64,000 nucleotides of DNA from Streptomyces flavochromogenes (GCF_000717595.1 NZ_JNZO01000016.1:77806-141805), one strand, 5' to 3'; positions 25,400 through 34,945 are shown, counted from the first letter of the stretch. Made by a program: numbers and translations. The notes: generated by a model from the sequence alone, not told the origin.

Positions 25400-26179
25400 T
25401 CACCGGGCCACCTCCGGACGTACCCGCTCGCCGTGCGCGAGCAGATGGACCGCCACCTTCGGCGCCAGCCGCGCCGCGTGCCGTACGAACTCGTCGCCCG
25501 GCGCGTGGAACTCGTGCGGCCTGATCCCGTCGAGGCCGATCGGCCAGTACGTGCCGTAGTGCACCGGGACCGCCGCCGCGGGCGACAGCGCGGCGAGCGC
25601 CTCGGCCGCCCGGCCCGCGTCGAGATGGCCGTGTCCCAGGTAGGGTCCCCAGCCGCCGACCGGCAGCAGCGCCACGTCCACCGGGCCCACCGCCTCCGCC
25701 ATCCCGTCGAAGAGGCCGGTGTCCCCGGCGAAGTACGTCCGTGCCTCGCCCTCGACGACGTACCCGAGCGCGGGGGCGCGGTGCGGCCCCACCGGCAGCC
25801 GCCTGCCGTCGTGGAGCGCCGGCACGGCCCGTACGGTCACGCCCTCGACCGTCACCGTGTCGCCCGGCTCCACCTCGGTGAGCCGCAGCCCGTTCCCGTC
25901 GAGCCTGCGCAGCCCCGGTACGGCGGCGGGGGCGCCGCGCGGCACGACGAGCAGGGTCCCGGGCGCGAGCCGGGCCAGCGACGGCAGGTGCAGATGGTCG
26001 GAGTGCAGATGCGAGACGAGGACGGCCTCGGCGACCGCGGCCTCGGGCGGCGGCAGGGCGCCGCGCCGCCGCCGCAGGTGTGCGAGCCGCCGTGCGAACA
26101 GCGGATCGGTGAGGAAGCGGACCCCGGAGTCCTCGACCGTGCAGGTCGCGTGACCCCACCAGGTGACCTCCACCGGCAT
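25400..26179 (-). CDS. MBL-fold metallo-hydrolase
   Basis: 259 residues from the ATG at 26179, chosen because GGAAGG lies four bases upstream and the fold begins at once (VEVTWWGHATCTVE). The zinc motif reads SHLHSDHLH, and later ligands lie in PALHDG, YFAGDTG and VPVHYGTYWP. It belongs to the UlaG/NAPE-PLD-like superfamily, as does the gene at 23553, so two such enzymes bracket the DedA gene. The substrate is unknown. An in-frame ATG at 26227 would add 16 residues without a ribosome site. Confidence 0.87.
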   Translation of the reverse strand: MPVEVTWWGHATCTVEDSGVRFLTDPLFARRLAHLRRRRGALPPPEAAVAEAVLVSHLHSDHLHLPSLARLAPGTLLVVPRGAPAAVPGLRRLDGNGLRLTEVEPGDTVTVEGVTVRAVPALHDGRRLPVGPHRAPALGYVVEGEARTYFAGDTGLFDGMAEAVGPVDVALLPVGGWGPYLGHGHLDAGRAAEALAALSPAAAVPVHYGTYWPIGLDGIRPHEFHAPGDEFVRHAARLAPKVAVHLLAHGERVRPEVAR

Positions 26180-26313
26180 GCCGCCTTCCGTCGTCCCGGG
26201 TTCCGGCCGTCGTTCACCGCCGTTCACGATGTCCGCGCCCGTACCCTCACTCCGTATCGAGGGTAAATGTCCGGAGCGGGCGCCGGAGTGTGTTCGGCCG
26301 TGCCGTCCCGCAG

Positions 26314-26319
26314 TAGGGT
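26314..26319 (+). promoter_or_regulatory. -10 box TAGGGT of a likely leaderless transcript
   Basis: TAGGGT ends 6 nt before the ATG at 26326, with no ribosome site between. Confidence 0.5.
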
Positions 26320-26325
26320 CGGCCC

Positions 26326-26742
26326 ATGGACGACGTTCGGGTGGCGGCGATCGCCAGCCTCACCCCGCTCGAAGAGCTGGACAGCGACCCCTTCCTCGTG
26401 GACACGCGCCGCCAGCACGCTCTGTGTGCGCGCTGGGCCGACGACAAGGGGTACGTGGTCGCCCGCCAGCTGCTGTTCTACGGGATCCGGCCCGATCACG
26501 AGGCCCTGTGGGCGGACGTGGAGGCGGGCGCGGTCGACCTGTTCGTCGCCGCCAACGAGCGGGTCCTCGCCCGCGCGTTGACCTCCGTGCCCGGGTTCCG
26601 CGCGGAGTGCGCGCGGCGCGGGGTGCGGGTGGAGACCGCCTGTTCCGACGAGCCGGCGTGTGAGCCGGAGTACGACGCGGCGGCCAAGGCGGGGGTCCAC
26701 CGGCGGCTCTCGATGCCGACGGCCGGCTACGACGGCTGCTGA
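26326..26742 (+). CDS. Small degenerate resolvase-like protein
   Basis: 138 residues. Residues 25-100 read like the serine-recombinase (resolvase) fold: TRRQHALCARWADDKGYVV, then EALWADVEAGAVDLFVAANE and RVLARAL, in the order seen in resolvase N-terminal domains. The catalytic Ser motif (Y-x-R-x-S) and the usual DRL(A/S)R arginines are not preserved, and no DNA-binding domain follows, so recombination is unlikely. The C-terminal 35 residues hold three cysteines. Probably a domesticated, structural or regulatory descendant. Apparently leaderless. No partner gene is adjacent. Confidence 0.7.
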   Translation: MDDVRVAAIASLTPLEELDSDPFLVDTRRQHALCARWADDKGYVVARQLLFYGIRPDHEALWADVEAGAVDLFVAANERVLARALTSVPGFRAECARRGVRVETACSDEPACEPEYDAAAKAGVHRRLSMPTAGYDGC

Positions 26743-26827
26743 CGACGCCTCGTCACGCACAGCGAGCCGACGCAGCGAACCCGACACAGCGACCCGACGC
26801 CCGCACGGCCGACGCCCGCCCGCCCGC

Positions 26828-26923
26828 ACGTACGACCCCACGTACGACTTCTCGTACGTCTTCACGCGCGACCGCGCGTACGTCGTCACGCGGGACCTGA
26901 CGTACGTCGGCACGTACGACCTG
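26828..26923. repeat. Eight-copy 12-bp array of CGTACG-type sites
   Basis: From 26828 the sequence has a strict 12-bp period for eight copies. Copies 1, 2 and 8 begin ACGTACGAC, copy 7 ACGTACGTC, and copies 3-6 are variants (TCGTACGTC, ACGCGCGAC, GCGTACGTC, ACGCGGGAC); a 3-nt variable spacer completes each unit. Most copies contain the palindrome CGTACG. The array lies about 95 nt before the phosphodiesterase gene. A looser repeat (AGCGA.CCGAC) occupies 26762-26812. No gene is credible in 26743-27018. Confidence 0.75.
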
Positions 26924-27018
26924 ACACACCCGGGCCGATCACCCTCACCCGTTCTTCCCGCCGGTCGTGGGCGTTGTGCCACGCTTGAGGCAGGAAACGG
27001 GCGAAAGGTGTAGCGGGC

Positions 27019-29187
27019 GTGGGTGACGGGCGATGGGGTGGCGCCGACCGCTGGCGGTCCGCGGGCAGCGCGCTGGGGCGGGTGACCGTGGTGTGGGCGG
27101 TGTCGACGCTCACGATGCTGATCCTCGCCGGGCTGCTCCCCGACTTCGAACTGCAGTCCCCCGGCGGCGACAGCTTCACGAGGACGGCGCTCACCGCCGC
27201 CGCGGCGGCCGGCGCGTTCGGTCTGCTCGGCGCGCTCGTGTGGCCGGTGATCGTGCGGGCCCTGCTCCTCGTCCCCGCGCTCGTGCTCGGTCTGCTCGTG
27301 TTCTTCCTCAACGGTTCACTGCTGCTCGTCGCGCTCTGGCTGATCCCCGACGGACGCGGCGCCGCCAACCCCGAGACCGCCGTCGTGGTCGCCGCCGTCA
27401 TGTCCGCCGTCGCCTCCGCCACCTCCACCGCGCTCGCCGTCCGCGACGACGACGCCTACCGGCGCCGGCTGTACCGGCTCACCGGCCGCACCCGGCCCCG
27501 CGCGTCGGACGATGCGCCCGAGCAGGTCCCCGGGACGGTCTTCCTCCAGCTCGACGGCGTCGGCCACCACGTCCTGCGCGGGGCCGTCGCCGACGGGCTC
27601 ATGCCGACCGTGGCGTCCTGGATCGACGCGGGCCACCGGCTCACCCCGTGGCGCACCGACTGGTCCAGCCAGACCGGCGCGAGCCAGCTCGGCATCCTGC
27701 ACGGCTCCAACGAGGACGTGCCCGCCTTCCGCTGGTACGAGAAGGACACCGGCCGGCTCATGGTGTCGAACCGCCCGGCCAGTGCGGTGGAGCTCCAGCG
27801 CCGGGCCGTGCGCCGCACCGGGGACGGCGGTCTGCTCACCGTCGACGGCGCCTCGCGCGGCAACCTGTTCAGCGGCGGCGCCGACCAGCTCGCGCTCGTC
27901 CTGTCGATGGCCGCCCGGCGCGGCCCGCGCAACCGCTCGCGCGCCGGCTACTTCGCGTACTTCTCCGACCCGGCCAACGCCGTCCGTACCGCCGGATCGC
28001 TGGTCGCCGAATGCGGCCGTGAGGTGTTTCAGTCGACCCGGGCGCTGCTGCGCCGCGAGAGCCCGCGGGTCTCGCGCGGCGGCACGTACCCCTTCGTGCG
28101 CGCCTTCGCGACGGTCGTGGAGCGGGACGTCGTCGTCTCGGCGGTGATGGGGGACATGCTCGGCGGGCGGACCGCCGTCTACGCGGACCTCGTGGCCTAC
28201 GACGAGGTGGCCCACCACTCGGGCCCGCACGGCCGGGACACCGACCAGGTCCTGCGCCGTCTCGACCGCTCGATCGCGCTGATCGCCACCGTCGCCGAGC
28301 ACGCCCCGCGCCCCTACCGGATCGTGCTGCTCTCGGACCACGGACAGAGTCCCGGCGAGACCTTCGAGGGCGCGTACGGGCTGACGCTCAAGGACCTGGT
28401 CAGGGCCGGGTGCGGGCTTCCGGTGCCGCGCCGGGTGCGCAGGGCCCGGAGGGGGTACCCGCGGACGGAGTCCGGGGGAGGTTCGGAGGCGCGGGACGCG
28501 GCCAGGGACGCGCTGCGCCTCGCGCTGCACCGGCCGGTGGACGAGAGCGGCGAGACCGCGAGGGAGCTGCCCTCCCGGCCCTCCGAGCCGCTCGTCCTCG
28601 CCTCCGGGAACCTCGGCCTCATCTCGTTCCCCGACGTGCCGCACCGGATGACCCGGGAGGAGATCGACCGGCGCCACCCGGCCCTGCTCCGTACCCTCGC
28701 CCACCATCCGGGTGTCGGCTTCGTCCTGGTGGCGAGTGCCGAGCACGGCTCGGTGGTGCTCGCCCGCGACGGGGTGGAGGTGCCGGTCGCCGACCTCGAC
28801 GACGGGGGGCCGCTCGCCGTCTTCGGCCGGGGCGCGGCGCGGGCGGTTCGGCGCACGGACGGCTTCCCGCACGTCGCGGACATCATGGTCAACTCGATGT
28901 ACGACCCGGCGACGGGCACCGTGCACGCCTTCGAGGAGCAGATCGGCTCGCACGGCGGCCTCGGCGGCGAGCAGTCGTACCCGTTCCTCCTCTCGCCGCC
29001 GGAGCTGTCGCCGCCGGTCGGTGCGGGGGAGGAGCTGGTCGGTGCGGAGCAGGTGCACCGGGTGCTGCGGCGCTGGCTGCGGGAGTGCTCGGGTCCGCAG
29101 GTCCCGCTGGAGATTTCGCCGTCCACGGACGGATCGGAATCACTTCTTCCGGTTGACTGGCCGGTCACGCAGGACAAAAAACGCTGA
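27019..29187 (+). CDS. Membrane protein: holin-like helices fused to a type I phosphodiesterase/alkaline-phosphatase domain
   Basis: 722 residues from GTG 27019. Residues 15-130 have about four membrane helices of the phage-holin-4 / DUF-like type. After a basic loop, residues 170-700 form an alkaline-phosphatase superfamily domain with FLQLDGVGHHVL (metal Asp), a nucleophile region in WSSQTGASQLG, the metal-site motif LLSDHGQSPGETF and the late His in GSHGGLGGEQSYPF. Such proteins hydrolyse phosphomono- or diesters, probably of lipids or envelope polymers. AAAGG lies upstream at long spacing. It is 65 nt before the APC permease, same strand. Confidence 0.87.
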   Translation: MGDGRWGGADRWRSAGSALGRVTVVWAVSTLTMLILAGLLPDFELQSPGGDSFTRTALTAAAAAGAFGLLGALVWPVIVRALLLVPALVLGLLVFFLNGSLLLVALWLIPDGRGAANPETAVVVAAVMSAVASATSTALAVRDDDAYRRRLYRLTGRTRPRASDDAPEQVPGTVFLQLDGVGHHVLRGAVADGLMPTVASWIDAGHRLTPWRTDWSSQTGASQLGILHGSNEDVPAFRWYEKDTGRLMVSNRPASAVELQRRAVRRTGDGGLLTVDGASRGNLFSGGADQLALVLSMAARRGPRNRSRAGYFAYFSDPANAVRTAGSLVAECGREVFQSTRALLRRESPRVSRGGTYPFVRAFATVVERDVVVSAVMGDMLGGRTAVYADLVAYDEVAHHSGPHGRDTDQVLRRLDRSIALIATVAEHAPRPYRIVLLSDHGQSPGETFEGAYGLTLKDLVRAGCGLPVPRRVRRARRGYPRTESGGGSEARDAARDALRLALHRPVDESGETARELPSRPSEPLVLASGNLGLISFPDVPHRMTREEIDRRHPALLRTLAHHPGVGFVLVASAEHGSVVLARDGVEVPVADLDDGGPLAVFGRGAARAVRRTDGFPHVADIMVNSMYDPATGTVHAFEEQIGSHGGLGGEQSYPFLLSPPELSPPVGAGEELVGAEQVHRVLRRWLRECSGPQVPLEISPSTDGSESLLPVDWPVTQDKKR

Positions 29188-29252
29188 TTTGGACGCCTGT
29201 TCGCCGTTACCGGACGATGACCCGGAATGTACGACGGAAGGCGCACCACCGC

Positions 29253-30677
29253 ATGAGCACGGCCACCACAACTCCACAGAGCGACACCGAAGACCCAGGG
29301 ACCACCGACGCCTCCGGAACCCCCGGAGCCACCGAGAGCGAGGGCAAGCACTCCCGCCGCTTCGGGCTCCCCATCGCGACCGCCCTGGTCATGGGCAACA
29401 TCATCGGCGGCGGAATCTTCCTGCTGCCTGCCTCCGTCGCCCCCTACGGCACCATCAGCCTCGTCGCCTTCGGCGTCCTCACCCTCGGCGCGATCGCCCT
29501 CGCCCTCGTCTTCGGCCGCCTCGCCCACCGCCACCCCACGACCGGCGGACCGTACGTCTACGTCCGCGCGGCCTTCGGGGACTTCGCCGGATTCCTGACG
29601 GCCTGGTCGTACTGGATCACCGCCTGGGTCTCCAACGCCGCCCTGGCCGTCGCCGCCGTCGGCTACCTCGACGTGCTGATCCCGCTCCACGGGTCGAAGC
29701 CCGCCACCATCGCCGCCGCGCTCCTCGTCCAGTGGCTCCCGGCCCTCGCGAACCTCGCCGGCACCCGCTACGTCGGCGCCGTGCAGATCGTCGCGACCGT
29801 GCTCAAGTTCGTCCCGCTGCTGCTCGTCGCCGTCGGCGGACTCCTCTTCTTCGACAGCGCCGACCTCGGGCCCTTCCGGGCCGGTGACGAGAGCGCGCTC
29901 GGAGCCGTCTCCGCCTCCGCCGCGATCCTGCTCTTCAGCTACCTCGGCGTCGAGTCGGCCGCCGTCAGCGCCGGTGAGGTCCGCGACCCGCGCCGCAACG
30001 TCGGCCGCGCCACCGTCCTCGGCACCCTGGCCGCCGCCTTCCTCTACCTGCTCACCACCCTGTCCGTCTTCGGTACCGTCCCGCACGAGCGGCTCGTCGC
30101 CTCCAACGCCCCGTTCACGGACGCCGTCAACCTCATGTTCGGCGGCTCCTGGGGCGGCACGGCCGTCGCCTGCATGGCCCTCGTCTCCATGCTCGGCGCC
30201 CTCAACGGCTGGACCCTGCTGAGCGCCCAGACGCCCTACGCGGCGGCCCGCGACGGACTCTTCCCGAAGGTCTTCGCCAGGAAGCGGCGCGGGGTCCCCA
30301 CCGCCGGTGTCCTCGTGACCGTCGTCCTCGCCTCGCTCCTCACCGTCTACAACTACACGGCGGGCACCGCGGGCGTCTTCGAGACCCTCGTCCTCGTCAC
30401 GACCTTCACCGCCACCGTGCCCTATCTGCTCTCCTCCGCCGCGCAGTTCTTCTTCCTCCTCTCCGGACACTCCGACCGCGTCCACCGCCCCCGGCTGATC
30501 CGCGACACCGTCCTCACCCTCGTCGCCTTCGGCTTCTCCCTCTGGCTGGTCGCGGGCTCCGGCCACGCGGCCGTCTACCAGGGCGTGCTGTTCCTCTTCG
30601 TGGGCGTGCTCGTGTACGCGGGGATGTCGGCCCGAGGCCGCCGCGCGGCCATGGGGGAGGGGGCGCCCCGGTCGTGA
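29253..30677 (+). CDS. APC family amino-acid permease
   Basis: 474 residues with about 12 hydrophobic segments. The first helix carries the APC signature GNIIGGGIFLLPAS. The sequence is near basic amino acid/polyamine antiporters of the APA type (FSYLGVESAAVSAGEVRDP). The start at ATG 29253 gives the Ser/Thr-rich N-terminal tail MSTATTTPQSDTEDP. An earlier ATG at 29217 has no ribosome site, while GGAAGG lies 12 nt before 29253. The substrate is not determined. Confidence 0.9.
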   Translation: MSTATTTPQSDTEDPGTTDASGTPGATESEGKHSRRFGLPIATALVMGNIIGGGIFLLPASVAPYGTISLVAFGVLTLGAIALALVFGRLAHRHPTTGGPYVYVRAAFGDFAGFLTAWSYWITAWVSNAALAVAAVGYLDVLIPLHGSKPATIAAALLVQWLPALANLAGTRYVGAVQIVATVLKFVPLLLVAVGGLLFFDSADLGPFRAGDESALGAVSASAAILLFSYLGVESAAVSAGEVRDPRRNVGRATVLGTLAAAFLYLLTTLSVFGTVPHERLVASNAPFTDAVNLMFGGSWGGTAVACMALVSMLGALNGWTLLSAQTPYAAARDGLFPKVFARKRRGVPTAGVLVTVVLASLLTVYNYTAGTAGVFETLVLVTTFTATVPYLLSSAAQFFFLLSGHSDRVHRPRLIRDTVLTLVAFGFSLWLVAGSGHAAVYQGVLFLFVGVLVYAGMSARGRRAAMGEGAPRS

Positions 30678-30797
30678 CCGGCGTGATCGCCGCCCGTGCG
30701 GTGAACCGGTGAATCACGGTCCCCACCCGTAGGCCGCTCGGGCGGATCTCGGGCCGGACACGCGTGTCGGGACCCCGGCGGGGCAGTACGGATCTCC

Positions 30798-31211
30798 GTG
30801 AGCCCCGCGCCCGAGCCGACCACCGCGCCGCCCGCCATCCCGGCGGGCAGCCCGGCGCGCGCGAGGCCCGGGTGCGGAGGCCGTTGCCCGGCCCCCGGCC
30901 GGCGCCTCTGGGTCGTGCTGCTCCTCGTCCTTGCCGCGCTGTTCACCACCGGGGCGGGCACGCTCACCGGCGGGGCCGAACTCCGGCCCGCCGCCTCCCC
31001 GGCGTCCGACCCGAGCGGCGAGACCCACGACCCGGCCGGCACCGAGGCAGGACTCCCCGGCCGCTCCCGCCGGCAGCGGACGGGTATCCGCCCGTTCCGG
31101 CGCCCGCGCCGCCTCCCGTACGGCGCCCGATACCGGCGCCGCAACCCGGCCGACGCCCCCCTTCCCGCCCCGCGCAGCGATGCGCTCCGGTGCGTGGTGA
31201 TGCGCTGCTGA
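30798..31211 (+). CDS. Hypothetical small protein with one membrane helix
   Basis: 137 residues. A Pro/Ala-rich N-terminus, one hydrophobic helix (LWVVLLLVLAALFTTGAG, about residues 37-55) and a long basic, Arg/Pro-rich C-terminal half. No family is recognised. The GTG start has no strong ribosome site. The hydrophobic helix and third-position G/C bias favour a real gene, but an over-prediction cannot be excluded. Confidence 0.4.
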   Translation: MSPAPEPTTAPPAIPAGSPARARPGCGGRCPAPGRRLWVVLLLVLAALFTTGAGTLTGGAELRPAASPASDPSGETHDPAGTEAGLPGRSRRQRTGIRPFRRPRRLPYGARYRRRNPADAPLPAPRSDALRCVVMRC

Positions 31212-31272
31212 GAGGCCCACGCCTCTCCGCCGTCCCGCCCGACATCACCCCCGCACCACGAGGAGCTTCGCC

Positions 31273-31437
31273 ATGCCCGTCGACCCGTTCGCCGTTCTCC
31301 AGGCCCTGCTGCGCGCCGAGGCCTCCCGGGCCCAGCGCTCCGACCGCCGGGCGCCCGAGCCCGGCGCCCCGGCGGCCGAGACCGCCCCGGACCCGGCACC
31401 CGAGCCGCCCGCGTACCGGGACGAACCCCTCCGCTGA
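31273..31437 (+). CDS. Small 54-residue hypothetical protein
   Basis: The ATG at 31273 is preceded by GAGGAG at 8-nt spacing, one of the better ribosome sites in the area. The product begins MPVDPFAVLQALLRAEASRA, a short amphipathic helix, followed by a Pro/Glu/Ala-rich tail ending AYRDEPLR. The function is unknown. Confidence 0.5.
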   Translation: MPVDPFAVLQALLRAEASRAQRSDRRAPEPGAPAAETAPDPAPEPPAYRDEPLR

Positions 31438-31513
31438 CCCCCCGTCACGCCCCGACGCGGGCCACGGCGAAATCCGATTGCGGACCGGCGTCCGGGCGTA
31501 CGAGGGTGTTCCG

Positions 31514-33409
31514 ATGACCTCGACCGACCGGAACACCGGCACCGATCGGTCCGCCGGACCCGCGTCCGGCGAAGGAGCGACGCCCGGCACCGAGGCCACC
31601 GCCGGCGCCCCTCCTCGTCCGCCCCTCCCGCGCCGCGCCGCCGACCGGCTCCTCGCCTTCGCACGGCGCCCGTACTGGGACCGCCCGGACCCCTCGTACC
31701 GCATCCGCCGCTGGCCCGACCTCACCGCCCTCTGCTTCGCCACGGTCTTCTTCTGGTCGAGCCTGACCCCGTCCCTGGTGCCCCGCCCCTGGTACCTCCA
31801 GGGCCTCGTCGGCGGGATCACCGCCGCCATCGGATACGCCCTCGGCTCCGGGCTCGCCTGGCTCTCCCGGGCGCTCGGGGGTGTCCTGTCGAGCAGGCCG
31901 GGCCCGCGACTCCCGGCGTCACCCCTCGCCGCGTGGCGGCCGCCCGCCCGGTTCCGTACCCGCTGCTGGCAGGCGTACTGGCTGCTCAGCCCGGTCCTCG
32001 CCGTCTGGTTCATCTCCGAGAGCGCCCGGATGCAGCGTCAGCTCCGGGTCCTCCAGGGGCTCCCGCCCGCCCTCACCTGGCACACGCCGATGATCGCCCT
32101 CATCGCCCTCGGTCTGCTGCTCGCCGCTCTTCTCCTCGCCCGCGCCGTCCGCCTCGGCTCGGTCACGCTGATACGACAGCTCGGCCGGCTCCTGCCCCGG
32201 CCCGTCGCCTTCGCCGTCGGCGCGGTCGTCTCCGCCCTCCTCGTCCTCGTCGGCGTCCGCGACATCGTCTTCGACCGAGGAGTCGTCGACATCGCCGACC
32301 GCATCGCCGAAGCCACCAACGGCGGGACCAAGGACGGCATCCGGCGCCCCGCCTCCCGGCTCGTCTCCGGCGGACCCGGTTCCCTCATCCCCTGGGAGAA
32401 CCTCGGTTACCAGGGCCGCAACTTCGCCGGCTCCACCCCCACCCGCGGAACCCTCACCGCCTGGACCGGCCGGCCCGCCCGCGACCCCGTCCGTGTCTAC
32501 ATACCGTCCGCGCTGCCCGCCGCCTTCCAGGACGACAGCCCCTTCGCCGCCCAGGCCAGGCTCGCCGTCCGTGAACTCGAACGCACCGGCGCCTTCGAAC
32601 GCGCCGTGCTCGCCGTCGCCGGCACCACCGGCACCGGCTGGGTCGACCCGAACGTCGCCGAGGCCCTGGAGTACATGTACGAGGGGGACACCGCGATCGT
32701 CGCCGTCCAGTACTCGTACCTCCCCAGCTGGGTCTCCTTCCTCGTCGACAAGGAGAAGGCGGGCCAGGCCACCCGGGCCCTCCTCGACGCCGTCCGCGCC
32801 CGGCTCGACAGCCTTCCCGCCGGCCACCGGCCCCAGCTCGTCGTCACCGGCGAGAGCCTCGGCGCCTACGCCGTCGAGGCCTCCTTCGACAGCGCCGACG
32901 AGCTCCTCGCCTCCACCGACGGAGCCCTCCTGCTGGGCGCCCCGAACTTCTCCCCGATCTCCCGCGAGATCCGTCGCGACCGCGACCCGGGCAGCCCCGT
33001 CTGGCGCCCCCAGTACCGGGGCGGCGCCCACATCCGCTTCGCCCAGTTCCCCGAGACCGACCTCGCCCGCCCGGCCGCCGCATGGGAATCCCCGCGCGTG
33101 GTCTACCTGCAGAACGCCTCCGACCCCGTCGTCTGGTGGTCGCCCGACCTGCTCCTCGACAAACCCGCCTGGCTGGACGAACCCCTCGGTCCCGACATCA
33201 CCCCCGAGATCACCTGGTTCCCCTTCGTCGCCTTCTGGCAGACCTCGGTCGACATGGCCGTCTCGTACGGGGTCGACGCTCCGCACGGCCACCGCTACGG
33301 CGCCGGAGCCGTCGACGGCTGGGCGGCCGTCCTCCCACCGCCCGGCTGGACGACCGCCGACACCACCAGGCTGCGCGCCTTCATCGGCCACCGGGCGGCG
33401 GCGTACTGA
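31514..33409 (+). CDS. Membrane alpha/beta-hydrolase (Abhydrolase_9 type)
   Basis: 631 residues. A disordered N-terminal 60 residues, then four to five membrane helices (about 75-260), then an alpha/beta-hydrolase domain with nucleophile S448 in VVTGESLGAYAVE. The N-terminal membrane part plus this catalytic domain match the actinobacterial Abhydrolase_9 architecture; conserved tracts include PSLVPRPWYLQG and PWENLGYQGRNF. The reaction is unknown, with an ester or lipid substrate at the membrane probable. GAGGG lies about 8 nt before the ATG. It is convergent with LtrA. Confidence 0.85.
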   Translation: MTSTDRNTGTDRSAGPASGEGATPGTEATAGAPPRPPLPRRAADRLLAFARRPYWDRPDPSYRIRRWPDLTALCFATVFFWSSLTPSLVPRPWYLQGLVGGITAAIGYALGSGLAWLSRALGGVLSSRPGPRLPASPLAAWRPPARFRTRCWQAYWLLSPVLAVWFISESARMQRQLRVLQGLPPALTWHTPMIALIALGLLLAALLLARAVRLGSVTLIRQLGRLLPRPVAFAVGAVVSALLVLVGVRDIVFDRGVVDIADRIAEATNGGTKDGIRRPASRLVSGGPGSLIPWENLGYQGRNFAGSTPTRGTLTAWTGRPARDPVRVYIPSALPAAFQDDSPFAAQARLAVRELERTGAFERAVLAVAGTTGTGWVDPNVAEALEYMYEGDTAIVAVQYSYLPSWVSFLVDKEKAGQATRALLDAVRARLDSLPAGHRPQLVVTGESLGAYAVEASFDSADELLASTDGALLLGAPNFSPISREIRRDRDPGSPVWRPQYRGGAHIRFAQFPETDLARPAAAWESPRVVYLQNASDPVVWWSPDLLLDKPAWLDEPLGPDITPEITWFPFVAFWQTSVDMAVSYGVDAPHGHRYGAGAVDGWAAVLPPPGWTTADTTRLRAFIGHRAAAY

Positions 33410-33449
33410 GACGGAGAAGGAGGCGGGGTCGGGGTCGCCCTCCGCTCCC

Positions 33450-34661
33450 TCACGCCGCCTCCACGGCCTCGAACGGCCGCGCCGCCCGGCGCCGCCCGTG
33501 CAGCCACACCAGGGCCGCGGCGACCGTGGCGAGGGACACGAGCGCCACCAGGGCCGGGACGAGACCGACGAGCGGGCCCGCCGCCAGGCAGCACACCCCG
33601 CCCAGGGCGAGGGCGGTCGGCCGCCGGCCCGTGGTGCGCAGCACGATCGCGGCGGCGCCCAGCAGATACACACCGACGCCCCCGGTCAACGACCAGGCGA
33701 CAACCCCGTGGAGGGGCTCGGCGAGGCCGTAGTGCCCGGTGTCGGCGACCTGTTGGAGGACCTTCTTCATGCCGAGCGCGCAGAGCACGACGCCCGCGAC
33801 CAGCGGCAGGTGCAGGAAGGTGTACACGTCCCGCGCGAACCGGGTGCGGTCGTCGCCGTCCAGACCGGCGAGCCGATGCTCGGCCGCCTCCCCGAGCTGC
33901 CGGAAGTACAGCCGCCACAACCCGGCCGAGAGCAGGAGCCCGGCCGCCGAGGCGCCGAGCACGGCGAAGGTGAGCGGAAGGCCGGAGACGCCGACGCCCA
34001 TCGCGACGATGGACTCGCCGAGCGCGATGATCACGATCAGGCCGTGCCGCTCGGAGAAGTGCCCGGGGGAGTTGACCCGCCAGCCGGTGGCGCCGGTGAC
34101 GAAGATGCCGAGATAGTCGACGGCCACCGCCCCCAGCCACAAAAGGAGTTGGACCCGGCCGCTGTAGGAGCTGCCGATCAGGAGCAGCACCAGCGGCGGG
34201 ACCACGGACGTCAGAGCCGTACGGCGCAGGGTGGCGCGCAGCACGGGATCACCGGGACTGGAGATCCAGTACGAGACCAGGTGCAGGACGCGCACCGCGC
34301 CGTAGCAGAGCACGAACACCAGCGGCACCGGCAGCCCGCCCGGCGGGTCCGTGAACACGTCCGGGACGGCGAGCGACACGATCAGGACGACGGCCATGAC
34401 CGTGACGAGGACCCCGAACAGGGCGCCGGAGTCGGCCCGTACGACATTCCCCAGCCAGGCGAAGCAGCACCAGCACCACCACAACAGCGCGAGCACGACC
34501 ATCGCGCCGACCACCCGCACCGGCGAGGGCGCGGTCGCCATCAGGGCGGTGACCTGCGTGATCGCGTACACGAACACCAGGTCGAAGAAGAGCTCCGCGG
34601 GCGTCACCGCGTGATCGTCCCCGGTGGCCACCATGCGGGCCCGTTCCCTGTTCCACGCCAT
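33450..34661 (-). CDS. Low temperature requirement protein A (LtrA) family membrane protein
   Basis: 403 residues with about ten to twelve hydrophobic helices. Family hallmarks are AELFFDLVFVYAITQV at the N-terminus and SERHGLIVIIALGESIVAMG in the middle. LtrA was found through a cold-sensitive Listeria mutant; its molecular role is unknown. Start ATG 34661 follows GGAGGGGGAGAG. An in-frame extension to 34886 is Arg/Gly-rich and lacks support. Confidence 0.9.
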   Translation of the reverse strand: MAWNRERARMVATGDDHAVTPAELFFDLVFVYAITQVTALMATAPSPVRVVGAMVVLALLWWCWCCFAWLGNVVRADSGALFGVLVTVMAVVLIVSLAVPDVFTDPPGGLPVPLVFVLCYGAVRVLHLVSYWISSPGDPVLRATLRRTALTSVVPPLVLLLIGSSYSGRVQLLLWLGAVAVDYLGIFVTGATGWRVNSPGHFSERHGLIVIIALGESIVAMGVGVSGLPLTFAVLGASAAGLLLSAGLWRLYFRQLGEAAEHRLAGLDGDDRTRFARDVYTFLHLPLVAGVVLCALGMKKVLQQVADTGHYGLAEPLHGVVAWSLTGGVGVYLLGAAAIVLRTTGRRPTALALGGVCCLAAGPLVGLVPALVALVSLATVAAALVWLHGRRRAARPFEAVEAA

Positions 34662-34945
34662 GTGTCTCTCCCCCTCCGGGGGAGACCGCTCCCGGCCACC
34701 CCGGCGCGAACAATACTCACGCCCGGCGCCCGGCGACACGCGGTTCCCCGACCGGCCGAACGACCCCCGCGCACCGCCCCGCCGGCGCCCGCCGGCGACC
34801 GGGGCGGGCCCGCATGACCTCCCAGGTAATCGACCCCCGCCGATCCGCCCGGCATGCTCGTGGACACCGGAACCCGGGCGGCGCACTCCGCTCGGGCTCC
34901 GGACCCACCACCAGCACGAACGTCCCCCATGGAGGGTGATCCGCC

